Source: Rickettsia endosymbiont of Ceutorhynchus obstrictus (GTDB taxonomy: Bacteria > Pseudomonadota > Alphaproteobacteria > Rickettsiales > Rickettsiaceae). From it: a stretch of DNA of 64,000 bases. The DNA is taken from NCBI RefSeq assembly GCF_964026565.1, contig NZ_OZ032162.1, forward strand, positions 1,178,001 through 1,242,000, read 5' to 3'. The notes below the pieces were generated by a model. The model ran no database searches. It saw nothing but the letters and a program-made list of their open reading frames with translations, and was not told where the DNA came from. Both the position numbers and the translations under genes were made by a program. Each line of letters opens with the position of its first letter. Within the stretch, counting starts at the first letter, position 1. This document shows, piece after piece, positions 35,920-44,597 of this stretch.

Positions 35920-36312
35920 CTAAAGATTCTGAAAAATTAGTTTGTTTAACTCATGGGTTAAAATAGAAAAATCTACTTTATCAAAGCCTTTTCGAGGGAT
36001 TATTATCATACCTAAATTAGTTATTTTAAATTTAGGGTTATTAATAATAAGTCTTGTTAAATGCTTTATACGTCTTTTGATTTTATTGCGAATTACTGCT
36101 CTTTTATCTAGTTTTTTACTAACTTTTATTCCTAAAAAAATAGTGTTTTGGCAGTTATTAAGGAGGGCAGAGAAATTTTTTACTATTACTAAAATAAAAT
36201 ATTTCCCATGCAGCTTTTTACCGCGCTTATTTACAAGCTCAAATTCTTTTTGATTTTTTAATGAAGTAATAAACAATTTATTAGGCAGATAATTTTTTTC
36301 TACCTTTGGCAC
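35920..36312 (-). CDS. rnpA: Ribonuclease P protein component
   Basis: A basic protein of up to 130 residues that helps the RNase P RNA cut tRNA precursors. The family motif is RAVIRNKIKRRIKHLTR (RNxxKRxxR), with FLGIKVSKKLDKR before it. The ATG at 36312 would overlap rpmH by 32 bases and gives an atypical MPKVEKNYLPNK extension. An in-frame TTG at 36276, 5 bases after the rpmH stop, gives (M)FITSLKNQKEFELV, the usual family start, and is more likely; no clear Shine-Dalgarno is seen for either. Confidence 0.92.
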   Translation of the reverse strand: MPKVEKNYLPNKLFITSLKNQKEFELVNKRGKKLHGKYFILVIVKNFSALLNNCQNTIFLGIKVSKKLDKRAVIRNKIKRRIKHLTRLIINNPKFKITNLGMIIIPRKGFDKVDFSILTHELNKLIFQNL

Positions 36313-36415
36313 GGCGCTTTCTTAATATTTCTCTTCCTGCGACAGTAGCCATTCTTGCTCTAAAACCGTGTCTTCTCTTTCTTACTAAATTACTTGGTTG
36401 AAATGTACGCTTCAT
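36281..36415 (-). CDS. rpmH: 50S ribosomal protein L34
   Basis: A 44-residue basic protein: MKRTFQPSNLVRKRRHGFRA, then RMATVAGREILRKRRAKGRK, ending KLSA. This is an unmistakable L34. The usual rpmH-rnpA order is kept, with rpmH first on the minus strand. The 160 bases upstream hold a short CGCCACCGGCATGACACC palindrome and no gene. Confidence 0.97.
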   Translation of the reverse strand: MKRTFQPSNLVRKRRHGFRARMATVAGREILRKRRAKGRKKLSA

Positions 36416-36577
36416 ATAATTTTATACCGAACGAAAAATGAAATTTCTAAATAATAAGTATTTATAATTAAATAATTCTAATTTGTCAATGTCATTCTCG
36501 AACGTTATTGGTGTTGTCGCCACCGGCATGACACCGCAGGAATAAAACTAGATAGGTCTATATTAAAATGGTGCAGG

Positions 36578-37942
36578 TTACACCAAAAAAGCATAAGCTA
36601 GGCTTAAGAAAGTTAAAAAGCCGAACGCATCCGTTATAGTGGTGAGAAAAACACCGGAGCCGGCAGCAGGATCTATGTCAAAATAATGTAATGCTATAGG
36701 TATAGCCGAGCCGAACAATCCGGCAACAAGAAAATTTAAAATAACGGCAATAGCAAAAATTATGCTAAGATTTGTATCAAGTAACATCACAAAACTTAAC
36801 CCTGCGCCGATAAAAGCAAGAACAAAACCGTTAAAACCGCAAACGGCAATTTCTTTTAATATTACTTTACTAAAATTATTATAATGAATATCTTTGTTAG
36901 CTAAAGCTCTCACCGTGACGGTCATAGCCTGCGTTCCGGCATTTCCTCCCATCGAGGCAACGATCGGCATGATAACTACAAGTGCTACAAGTTTTGAGAT
37001 AGTATCGTTAAAGTGATTGATAATAAGCGAGGTCATGCAGGCAGTAATCAAATTAACGAATAACCAAGGAAAACGATGTTTAACCGTATAAAATAAATTA
37101 AAGAAAGTATCTTGAGTAGGAACACCGCTAAGCGATAAGATATCTTTTTCGGCTTGTTCTTCAATAATATAAATTATATTATTTATCGATACGCTACCTA
37201 CTAATTTCCCGCTTTTATTTACTACCGGTACTATAGTTAGCGCATATTGCCTAAAAATAAAGCTTAGCTCATTTAAATCCGTAAAAGCATCTGCAAGCTT
37301 AAAGTCTTTATTTATTAAATCCTTTATTAATTCTTCATTTTCGTGTTTAAGTAAAGTACTGAGTAATATAATACCTACGGGACGAGATTTATTATCGGTT
37401 ACGATAGCCGCGTGGAAATCTTGTTTTTTGTGTTTAATAAAATTTATCGATTCTCCGACAGTCCAATTTTCTTGAAGGTTAATAAAGTCTCTTTCGATTA
37501 CTCTACCGACGGTATTTTCCGGATAAGTACACCCTTCCGCAATTTGTTGCCTTTTTTCTTTATTAAGCCCGTTTAAAATTAGCTGTTTTGTATCATCGTC
37601 CAAATCTATTATTACTTCAATAGCGTCTTCTATAACCAGCTTATTAATTAATTCCGTAGTTTTTTGTATGCCGAGTGCTTCTATTACTAAAGGCTTACTA
37701 TTAGCATTTAACCATACTAATGTTTCCGGTTTTATAGTATCTTTTAAAAAAGGAAGAATTTTTTTGTAGGTTCTGTTGTTGACGTTATCTAAAAAATCAG
37801 CCAAATCAGCATAATGCAATTCTGATAGCATTTTTGCCGCAGCAGCAAATTGCTTATCATCTAAAAGATCATTAATTTGATCAAAAATTTCAGCAAAATG
37901 ATCATGATGATCAGGTAATATGCTTTTGAACATATTAGGCAT
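36578..37942 (-). CDS. mgtE: Magnesium transporter MgtE
   Basis: A 454-residue magnesium channel. N-terminal MgtE_N superhelical domain (about 20-130; HYADLADFLDNV), two CBS domains (about 135-255), a plug helix, then five membrane helices (about 285-454) with the pore signature VVIMPIVASMGGNAGTQAMT. The cytosolic domains gate the channel by sensing magnesium. Intact. A MITE-2 element begins 21 bases upstream of the start and may overlap its promoter. Confidence 0.95.
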   Translation of the reverse strand: MPNMFKSILPDHHDHFAEIFDQINDLLDDKQFAAAAKMLSELHYADLADFLDNVNNRTYKKILPFLKDTIKPETLVWLNANSKPLVIEALGIQKTTELINKLVIEDAIEVIIDLDDDTKQLILNGLNKEKRQQIAEGCTYPENTVGRVIERDFINLQENWTVGESINFIKHKKQDFHAAIVTDNKSRPVGIILLSTLLKHENEELIKDLINKDFKLADAFTDLNELSFIFRQYALTIVPVVNKSGKLVGSVSINNIIYIIEEQAEKDILSLSGVPTQDTFFNLFYTVKHRFPWLFVNLITACMTSLIINHFNDTISKLVALVVIMPIVASMGGNAGTQAMTVTVRALANKDIHYNNFSKVILKEIAVCGFNGFVLAFIGAGLSFVMLLDTNLSIIFAIAVILNFLVAGLFGSAIPIALHYFDIDPAAGSGVFLTTITDAFGFLTFLSLAYAFLV

Positions 37943-37962
37943 AATTTTTTACCTACTAGCTA

Positions 37963-38121
37963 GACCTTGTGAAATTTTCTCATTAATTTATATTTTGAGA
38001 TGTTTTTTAGCGAACATTAATAAGATTTTTGCAGGAATAGTTATTCATATTTCAAAAAAATCTTATAATTTACAGCAAAAAAGAGCCAAAATTAAGTTAT
38101 TTTAGAAAACTTCACAAGGTC
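37963..38121. mobile_element. MITE-2 copy 2 (159 bp) at a TA site
   Basis: Ends GACCTTGTGAA and TTCACAAGGTC, with TA on both sides (37961-37962, 38122-38123). The interior (AAGATTTTTGCAGGAATAG, then TTCAAAAAAATCTTATAATT) matches MITE-2 copy 1 at 21021-21180, while the terminal repeats have diverged. Nearly identical length supports one family. Confidence 0.8.
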
Positions 38122-38183
38122 TAAAGACGCTTGGTGTTAACTTAATGGGCAAAGGTCAAAAAATGTCATTCCGTAATCAAGCC

Positions 38184-38554
38184 GGCGTTGTTGCATGGAT
38201 GGTTAAAAACGCTCTCGGTATCATTCTAGCTAAAGGCGGGAATCCAGAAAAATACTTTTTAAGTCATCCTGAATTTATTTCAGGATATTTTTCAAGAGAT
38301 GCTGAAACAAGTTCAGCATGACAAAAAAAGCTGGATTCTCGCCTACGGGCGTTGTTGCATGGCTACCAGAATCGTCATTGCGAGGAGGCATTTATGCCGA
38401 CGTGGCAATCCAGTTAAACATATTTTTATACTAAACTTGTTTAGTATTCTAATTAAATCCCTCATTACATTCGGGATAGCCTGGATTGCCGCAGCCACTT
38501 CGTGGCTTCGCAATGACGAGTTTTTTATTAATTTTCGAGCCGTGCAACAACGCC
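38184..38554. mobile_element. Composite palindromic element (371 bp) with 9-bp target duplication
   Basis: Outer ends GGCGTTGTTGCATGG and CAACAACGCC; perfect direct flanks AATCAAGCC at 38175-38183 and 38555-38563, in a CCGT...ACGG palindrome. Inside are most of Pal-B (about 38218-38347), a second GCGTTGTTGCATGGC end and a full Pal-A (38373-38518). The right arm of Pal-B is missing, so a nested element has lost part of its host. Confidence 0.85.
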
Positions 38555-38586
38555 AATCAAGCCACGGAATGACAAAATAATATAAT

Positions 38587-38673
38587 TGGTGCGGTCGAGA
38601 AGATTTGAACTTCCAATCTTTTTACAGAACAGCACCCTCAATGCTGCGCGTCTACCAATTTCGCCACGACCGC
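38587..38673 (-). tRNA. tRNA-Leu (anticodon GAG)
   Basis: Minus-strand class II tRNA. The acceptor stem GCGGTCG pairs with CGACCGC, then A and an encoded CCA (38587-38589). Anticodon stem CAGCA/TGCTG with loop TTGAGGG gives anticodon GAG (reads CUC). A long variable arm is present (TTCTGTAAAAAGATT region). Three open frames overlapping it are shadows. Confidence 0.93.
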
Positions 38674-39042
38674 TTAACCGAAATGTCAGAGCTAAAGAGG
38701 CAATGCCTGCGTGGATACCGGAATCGTCATTGCGAGCCGCGGAACGCCTTGTTGCATGGCTCAAATTTTCGATGTCATTCCCGCGCAGGCGGGAATCCGG
38801 CTTTTTTTGTCATGCTGAACTTGTTTCAGCATCTCTTGAAAAATATCCTGAAATAAATTCAGGATGACTATAATTTTCTGGATTCCCGCCTGCGCGGGAA
38901 TGACATAGGGAGCAGCGGGAATGACATACTGCTGCTTTTATTGAACCATCCACGCAGTCATTGCTTCCTCACAATGACAACTTTTTTAATGATATAGCAA
39001 ATTATCACGCTAACATCAATAAATAATATTGCTAGTAAATAT
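38674..39042. repeat. Pal-B copy and fragments upstream of tRNA-Leu
   Basis: Truncated Pal-A arm (GTCATTGCGAGCCGCGG) with a CTTGTTGCATGGC boundary, then Pal-B at 38774-38904 and a duplicated CAGCGGGAATGACAT. No gene. Confidence 0.8.
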
Positions 39043-39903
39043 CTAATTTAGCTTAATAACAAAACTCGGCATTACGTCCTGCTCGGCAGCGGCAATTTTT
39101 AGCTGTACTAGTTTTTCATCTAAATCATGATACTTATTATGAAATTTTTCGGCATTACCGGTTAAGACTAAAGCAGAATCGATGCCAAGTTTATTAGCTC
39201 CTAAAATATCGGTATAAAAAGTATCTCCGATCATCAAGATACGGTTTTTCGGTACGTTATCTAACTGCTTTAATACTTTATTATAGATTTCGCCGTAAGG
39301 TTTTCCCGTATAAACTACTTCCCCACCGAATTGCTTTAATTTTTGTGCATAATAACCGGAACAATATCTATATACACCGCGCTGGTTAATACCGATATCA
39401 GGATTAGCGCAAAGATTAATCATACCGCGTTTAACGGACATTTTGAGGATATCGTCAAATTCGTCTAAGTCTAAATTTTCATTTTCATCTCGATAAAGAG
39501 TTAAAAGCAAAATATTTGCTTCTTCAATATTGTTAGTAATCGGGCATTGTATACCGTTTATTATATCATTTTCTTCAAAACCTAAATGATATATTATCGG
39601 CTTTTCTATAACAAACCGATCAAAGCTTTCTAAAATCATTTCAACGGCTACTTCTCCTGAGCTAATAATCATTTTTGAAGTAGCGTTAAGTCCCCAAGAT
39701 TTAACCATTTGAAATAAAGAAAAAGTATTACGAGGTGCATTTGAAACAAAAAATACTTTTTTTTGCGCTATTATTTTATTAATGTTATCTACAACATTTG
39801 GGTAGGTATATTGTCCTTCAATTACTACTCCCCAAAGATCAAATAAGAATACGTCGTAGTCATTTACTACTTCTAAAATATTTTTAAAATCTAACTTATT
39901 CAT
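39043..39903 (-). CDS. HAD-superfamily IIA hydrolase
   Basis: A 286-residue phosphatase-like protein. Motif I is FDLWGVV (nucleophile D22), where the usual second aspartate is replaced by tryptophan, as in the DLWGV subgroup of HAD-IIA proteins. Motif II is FVSNAPR; motif III/IV is TGKPYGEIYNKVL and MIGDTFYTDILGANKLG. The substrate is probably a small phosphorylated metabolite or sugar phosphate, but unknown. Single gene, repeats upstream. Confidence 0.88.
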   Translation of the reverse strand: MNKLDFKNILEVVNDYDVFLFDLWGVVIEGQYTYPNVVDNINKIIAQKKVFFVSNAPRNTFSLFQMVKSWGLNATSKMIISSGEVAVEMILESFDRFVIEKPIIYHLGFEENDIINGIQCPITNNIEEANILLLTLYRDENENLDLDEFDDILKMSVKRGMINLCANPDIGINQRGVYRYCSGYYAQKLKQFGGEVVYTGKPYGEIYNKVLKQLDNVPKNRILMIGDTFYTDILGANKLGIDSALVLTGNAEKFHNKYHDLDEKLVQLKIAAAEQDVMPSFVIKLN

Positions 39904-40189
39904 TAGTGTCTCTAAATTATTTAATTATGCCTTCCCGATTGCGTATTATGGTTATTACAAGTATGGTGTCATACCGTGGCATGACACCGAATTGCTTTGC
40001 AAAAATATTGAGCCATGCAACAACGCCGCCTTTAGCTAGGAATGACATCGAGCATGCTTTAACCATCCACGCAGCAACTACTCCTCACAATGACGATTCC
40101 TTTCCTTTCAATAACTTTATTAGAAAACTTTACTCTTCCTACAAGTTTGAGTATACTTGTAAGATTCGTTTTATCAGTATGTGAGATAT
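39904..40189. other. Spacer upstream of gyrB with repeat fragments
   Basis: 286 bases with a truncated Pal-C (GTCATACCGTGGCATGACACC), a GAGCCATGCAACAACGCC end and a GTATACTTGTAAGA stretch. No gene; the gyrB promoter is probably in the last 80 bases, but I cannot pick elements with confidence. Confidence 0.5.
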
Positions 40190-42631
40190 ATGTCAAATAA
40201 TGAACAAAATATTATAGAAGAATTGATTATCGAGGAATCATATAGTGCCGATTCTATTAAAGTTTTAAAGGGTCTTGAAGCGGTAAAGAAAAGACCCGGA
40301 ATGTATATCGGCGATACCGATGACGGTTCCGGTCTTCATCATATGATTTATGAAGTAGTCGACAACGCTATTGATGAGTCTCTAGCGGGACATTGTGATT
40401 TAGTTCAGGTAACTTTAAACAAAAACGGTTCGGTAACCGTGCGTGATAACGGTCGCGGGATACCTATCGACATCCATGAAGAAGAAGGAATTTCGGCAGC
40501 TGAAGTAATCATGACGCAATTACATGCCGGCGGTAAGTTCGATCAAAACTCCTATAAAGTTTCCGGAGGATTGCACGGCGTCGGCGTATCGGTAGTAAAT
40601 GCGCTATCCGAATGGTTGGAGCTTCGTATATGGCGTGCTAATAAAGAATATTTCATTAAGTTTAATAACGGAGCGGCAGAAGCGCCGCTTGCTTGCCTTG
40701 GTGAAGCTATTGAGAGAAAAGGTACGGAAATTACTTTTTTCCCGTCAGTTGAAACTTTTAGTAAAATAGAATTTGACTTTGCAACTATTGAACATCGTTT
40801 GCGGGAGCTGGCTTTTTTAAATTCCGGAGTAAAGATTTTATTAACCGATAATAGATTTGAAGAATTAAAGGCCGTAGAATTTTATTATACGGGCGGAGTA
40901 GAAGAATATGTTAAATATATAGACCGTGCTAAGCATGCCGTGCATCAATGTATATCGATAAATACTAATAACCCTGAATCCGGTATTAGCCTTGAGTTTG
41001 CGATGCATTGGAATGATTCTTATCATGAAAATATTTTATGCTTTACTAATAATATCAGACAACGCGACGGCGGTACTCACCTTAGTGCTTTTAAATCGGG
41101 TTTGACCCGTGTTATTAGCGCTTATCTTAAAAGCACCGGACTTGATAAAAAAATGAAAAGTGAGTTTATAGGTGAGGATGCTCGAGAAGGTTTATCTTGC
41201 GTTTTGTCCGTTAAAGTACCCGATCCTAAATTTTCTTCGCAAACCAAAGATAAGCTAGTAAGTTCCGAGGTGCGTCCGGTAGTCGAAAATGCCGTACATA
41301 CTAAAATTCTTGAATGGTTTGAAGAGCATCCTAGCGAAGCCAAATTAATTATCAATAAAATCATGGAAGCGGCAACAGCAAGGGAAGCCGCTAGAAAAGC
41401 TAGGGAATTAACTAGACGGAAATCCGCTTTAGAGATATCTAATTTACCCGGTAAGCTTGCCGATTGTCATGAAAAAGACCCGGCACTTTCTGAGTTATTT
41501 TTAGTAGAAGGAGATTCTGCCGGCGGTACGGCAAAACAAGGAAGAGATAGCAAAACTCAGGCTATTTTGCCTTTGCGCGGTAAAATTCTCAATGTTGAGC
41601 GGGCAAGATTCGATAAGATGCTTAATTCCGACCAAATCGGTACTTTAATTACTGCTCTTGGCACTAATATCGGCGTACAGGATTTTTCGCTTGAAAAACT
41701 TAGATATCATAAAATTGTTATTATGACCGATGCGGATGTCGACGGTTCCCATATTAGAACCTTGTTGCTGACATTTTTTTATCGTCATATGCCGGAACTT
41801 ATTAATAAAGGATATTTATATATAGCGCAGCCACCGCTTTATAAAGTAAAAAAAGGCAGCCAAGAACTTTATTTAAAAAACGAACAAGCACTCCAAGATT
41901 ATCTAATAAAATCAACCATTAATGATGCCTCACTGATCTTATCCGACCAAGAGCAACTAACCGGTCTAGATTTAGAAGAATTTATTACCAAGGTGATTAA
42001 ATTTAACGGTTTACTTGATCAGGCTAGTAAAAAATTTAATCGCCCGATTGCCGAAAGTTTAGCCATTAATAATTTGCTAAATAACGAAATATTTAATAAG
42101 GAAAGGGAAGCTGATCTTCAAAAAGCCTTGGATATCTTAAATGCTACGCAAATCTCACTTGATAAAACTGTTTGGGAAGTATTACTTCATGAAAATAGTG
42201 TAGAATTTTTCCGTTTTAGTCGAGGCTTGAAGGAAAGTAAAATATTACTGCGGGAACAATTAGAGTCTTTTGAATTTGGGCAAATATCTAAAATGGCTCT
42301 TGCTTTCTCTAATATCTTCAAAAAGCAGTTAAAGTTTTTAACTAAAAACCAAGAATTTAATATATTAACTCCTTATCAACTGTTAAATATTATTACGGAA
42401 TACGGTAAGAAAGGTATAACCGTCCAACGTTTTAAAGGTCTTGGCGAAATGAATTCCGAACAATTATGGGAAACTACACTTGACCCGACTACCAGAACTT
42501 TATTACAGGTAAGAGTAACGGAAATTGACAGTGCCGAAGAAATTTTTTCAACGTTAATGGGGGATATAGTTGAACCGAGACGCCAATTTATTCAAGCGAA
42601 TGCTTTAAACGTAGTAAATTTAGATGTTTAG
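40190..42631 (+). CDS. gyrB: DNA gyrase subunit B
   Basis: About 813 residues from the ATG at 40190 (MSNNEQNIIEELIIEE); an in-frame GTG three codons upstream is less likely. ATPase domain of the GHKL type: EVVDNAIDESLAGHC, DNGRGIPID and GGLHGVGVSVVNALSEW; transducer domain; Toprim LFLVEGDSAGGTAKQGR with DADVDGSHIRTLLLTFFYR; C-terminal GLGEMNSEQLWETTLDP. Introduces negative supercoils with GyrA. Intact. ftsA follows 28 bases later. Confidence 0.98.
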   Translation: MSNNEQNIIEELIIEESYSADSIKVLKGLEAVKKRPGMYIGDTDDGSGLHHMIYEVVDNAIDESLAGHCDLVQVTLNKNGSVTVRDNGRGIPIDIHEEEGISAAEVIMTQLHAGGKFDQNSYKVSGGLHGVGVSVVNALSEWLELRIWRANKEYFIKFNNGAAEAPLACLGEAIERKGTEITFFPSVETFSKIEFDFATIEHRLRELAFLNSGVKILLTDNRFEELKAVEFYYTGGVEEYVKYIDRAKHAVHQCISINTNNPESGISLEFAMHWNDSYHENILCFTNNIRQRDGGTHLSAFKSGLTRVISAYLKSTGLDKKMKSEFIGEDAREGLSCVLSVKVPDPKFSSQTKDKLVSSEVRPVVENAVHTKILEWFEEHPSEAKLIINKIMEAATAREAARKARELTRRKSALEISNLPGKLADCHEKDPALSELFLVEGDSAGGTAKQGRDSKTQAILPLRGKILNVERARFDKMLNSDQIGTLITALGTNIGVQDFSLEKLRYHKIVIMTDADVDGSHIRTLLLTFFYRHMPELINKGYLYIAQPPLYKVKKGSQELYLKNEQALQDYLIKSTINDASLILSDQEQLTGLDLEEFITKVIKFNGLLDQASKKFNRPIAESLAINNLLNNEIFNKEREADLQKALDILNATQISLDKTVWEVLLHENSVEFFRFSRGLKESKILLREQLESFEFGQISKMALAFSNIFKKQLKFLTKNQEFNILTPYQLLNIITEYGKKGITVQRFKGLGEMNSEQLWETTLDPTTRTLLQVRVTEIDSAEEIFSTLMGDIVEPRRQFIQANALNVVNLDV

Positions 42632-42659
42632 GAAGATATAAAATAATTAATTATAAGAC

Positions 42660-43895
42660 ATGAAAGATAAAATATCGAATTTTGTGGCGTTGGATTTCGG
42701 CAGTAGTAAAATTTCCTGTATTGCTGCTTATATCGGTAAAAAAGGCGAAACTAAGATAGTTAGCCAAAATTTACATCATTCTAGAGGCATTAAGTCAGGT
42801 ATTATATTAGATTTAAAAAGTGCAGAGAGCAGCCTTATTGGGGCAATTTACGCTTTGGAAAAAGATTGCGGTAAAAATATCAAAAAAGTAATTGTCTCTT
42901 TATCGGGAGCTGCCACTAAATCATATTACGTGAATTATAAAATAAAACTTACAAATATAATTGTTTCAGACCAAGACGTTAAAAAATTACTACAAAAAGC
43001 ATTATTAGAATTTAAAATTAAAGATCAAGAAATTATTCATTATTTTCCTATAGAATTCACCCTTGATAATAATGCGGTTGAAAACCCTATAGGCATGTAC
43101 GGTAAAGAATTAGCTTGCGAACTGCATGTTATAGCCGCAAATAGCAATATGCTTTCAAATATCGTTAATTGTTTTGCTAAATGTCACGTTGAAATTACTA
43201 ACATCATACTCGCTATTTATGCCTCAGGAATTGCTTGTCTTTCAGAAGATGAGAAAAAACTCGGCTCTCTTATTATAGATATGGGAGATAAAACCACTTC
43301 CTTCGGTATTTTTTTTGCCGGTAAATTAATATATACGGGTCACGTGTATCTAGGGAGCTTTCATATTAGTTCCGACATCGCCAAAGTTTTTGGAGTGGAT
43401 CTTATTACGGCAGAAAAATTAAAAATTCTCTACGGTAATGCAATATTATCTTCATTTGACAAAGATTCTATTATCAATTTAGAAGATTTACAAATTGATA
43501 GTCCTTATAATCTTAATACGCCAATCACTATTTATAAGCTTACCGAAATAATCGGTCCAAGGGTAGAAGAAATATTAACCATGGTAAAAACAGAATATGA
43601 TAAAGCAACAAAAGGGCAAATGGTTGTTTCTCGGACTATTATCACCGGCGGCGGGTCAATGCTTAGAGGAGTAAAGGAACTTGCCGGTAGAATTTTTGAG
43701 AGACAAGCTAGAATCGGCAAACCGGATATTATTGACGGCTTTGCCGAAGATTATAATCCGGCTATTTATTCCACAATTATCGGTATGCTAAAAATTCATG
43801 CCTTAAAACAACAACAGGAATCTTTTCATATTGAATTAAACGAAAATATCGGCTTTCTCAAAAAACTTTTCATTTGGTTGAAGGATAATATTTAG
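42660..43895 (+). CDS. ftsA: Cell division protein FtsA
   Basis: A 411-residue actin-like ATPase that tethers FtsZ to the membrane. Phosphate-1 loop ALDFGSSKISCIAAYIG (9-25), the 1C subdomain (IHYFPIEFTLDNN), the second phosphate loop SLIIDMGDKTTSFGIF and the adenosine motif IITGGGSMLRGVKEL. The C-terminus ends in an amphipathic helix, FLKKLFIWLKDNI, the membrane-targeting helix. It stands next to gyrB and away from the dcw genes at 15-19 kb, so that cluster has been broken up. Confidence 0.95.
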   Translation: MKDKISNFVALDFGSSKISCIAAYIGKKGETKIVSQNLHHSRGIKSGIILDLKSAESSLIGAIYALEKDCGKNIKKVIVSLSGAATKSYYVNYKIKLTNIIVSDQDVKKLLQKALLEFKIKDQEIIHYFPIEFTLDNNAVENPIGMYGKELACELHVIAANSNMLSNIVNCFAKCHVEITNIILAIYASGIACLSEDEKKLGSLIIDMGDKTTSFGIFFAGKLIYTGHVYLGSFHISSDIAKVFGVDLITAEKLKILYGNAILSSFDKDSIINLEDLQIDSPYNLNTPITIYKLTEIIGPRVEEILTMVKTEYDKATKGQMVVSRTIITGGGSMLRGVKELAGRIFERQARIGKPDIIDGFAEDYNPAIYSTIIGMLKIHALKQQQESFHIELNENIGFLKKLFIWLKDNI

Positions 43896-44597
43896 TACCG
43901 GTATTTAGTTATTAATACTCAAATGATTTGGAAAATTGAAATGTAAAACGAGGGGCGAGTGCGTGAATCCATAAAACCCGTCATTGCAAGCGACCAAAAG
44001 CTTTGTTGCATGGATCGAATTTTTGGTGTCATTCTAGCTAAAGGCGGGGCGTTGTTGCATGGCTCATAATTTACCGTATTATGGTTATTATAAGTACGAT
44101 GTCATACCGTGGCTTGACCCACTACTGTACGAACGTTGAAAAAAGGCTGTGTCATGCCGTGACTTGATCACGGCATCCAGGAAAATAAAGCCATATTAGA
44201 CTTATTTTAGAATCTTTTTATGATATTATAAGCTGGATTCCGTGGTCGTAGCCACGGAATGACAGAATTTTTACCTCTTTATTTAAACGTTCGTACAGTA
44301 GTGGGTCAAGCCACGGTATGACAAGTTTTAAGCGATTTTAACCATCCACGCAACAATACCGCGCGGGAATGACATCAAAAATTTGAGCCATGCAACAAAG
44401 CCGCGAACAAAGGGAACGCGGTAATCCAGAAAATAATAATTTACATAGCATTTTGTACTAATTTTTTCCTGGATTGCCGCGTCGAGACTACGTCCCTCCT
44501 CGCAATGACGGGGTAAGATCGAGCCATGCAACAAAGCCAATGCCTCCTCGCAATGACATTCCGGTATCCATGCAACAATACCAAAAACAGAGGAGTA
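43896..44597. repeat. Large repeat block between ftsA and nrdB with MITE-1 copy 6
   Basis: 702 bases, no gene. In order: GCTTTGTTGCATGGAT boundary, a CTAGCTAAAGGCGGGG half-arm, a second GCGTTGTTGCATGGC boundary and TAATTTACCGTATTATGG linker, Pal-C split by MITE-1 (44120-44303), Pal-D in reverse (about 44400-44511), and GAGCCATGCAACAAAGCC and CCATGCAACAATACC ends. The open frames are repeat-derived. Confidence 0.85.
44120..44303. mobile_element. MITE-1 copy 6 (184 bp) with inverted flanks
   Basis: Full 18-bp ends. The flanks are GGCTTGACC (44111-44119) and GGTCAAGCC (44304-44312), reverse complements and the exact reciprocal of copy 5. Same orientation as copy 5, 10.8 kb away. Confidence 0.9.

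Noticed and set aside
38528..38867. Three open frames of 78-93 codons
   Set aside because: Overlap tRNA-Leu and Pal-B; no ribosome-binding site or non-repeat coding content.
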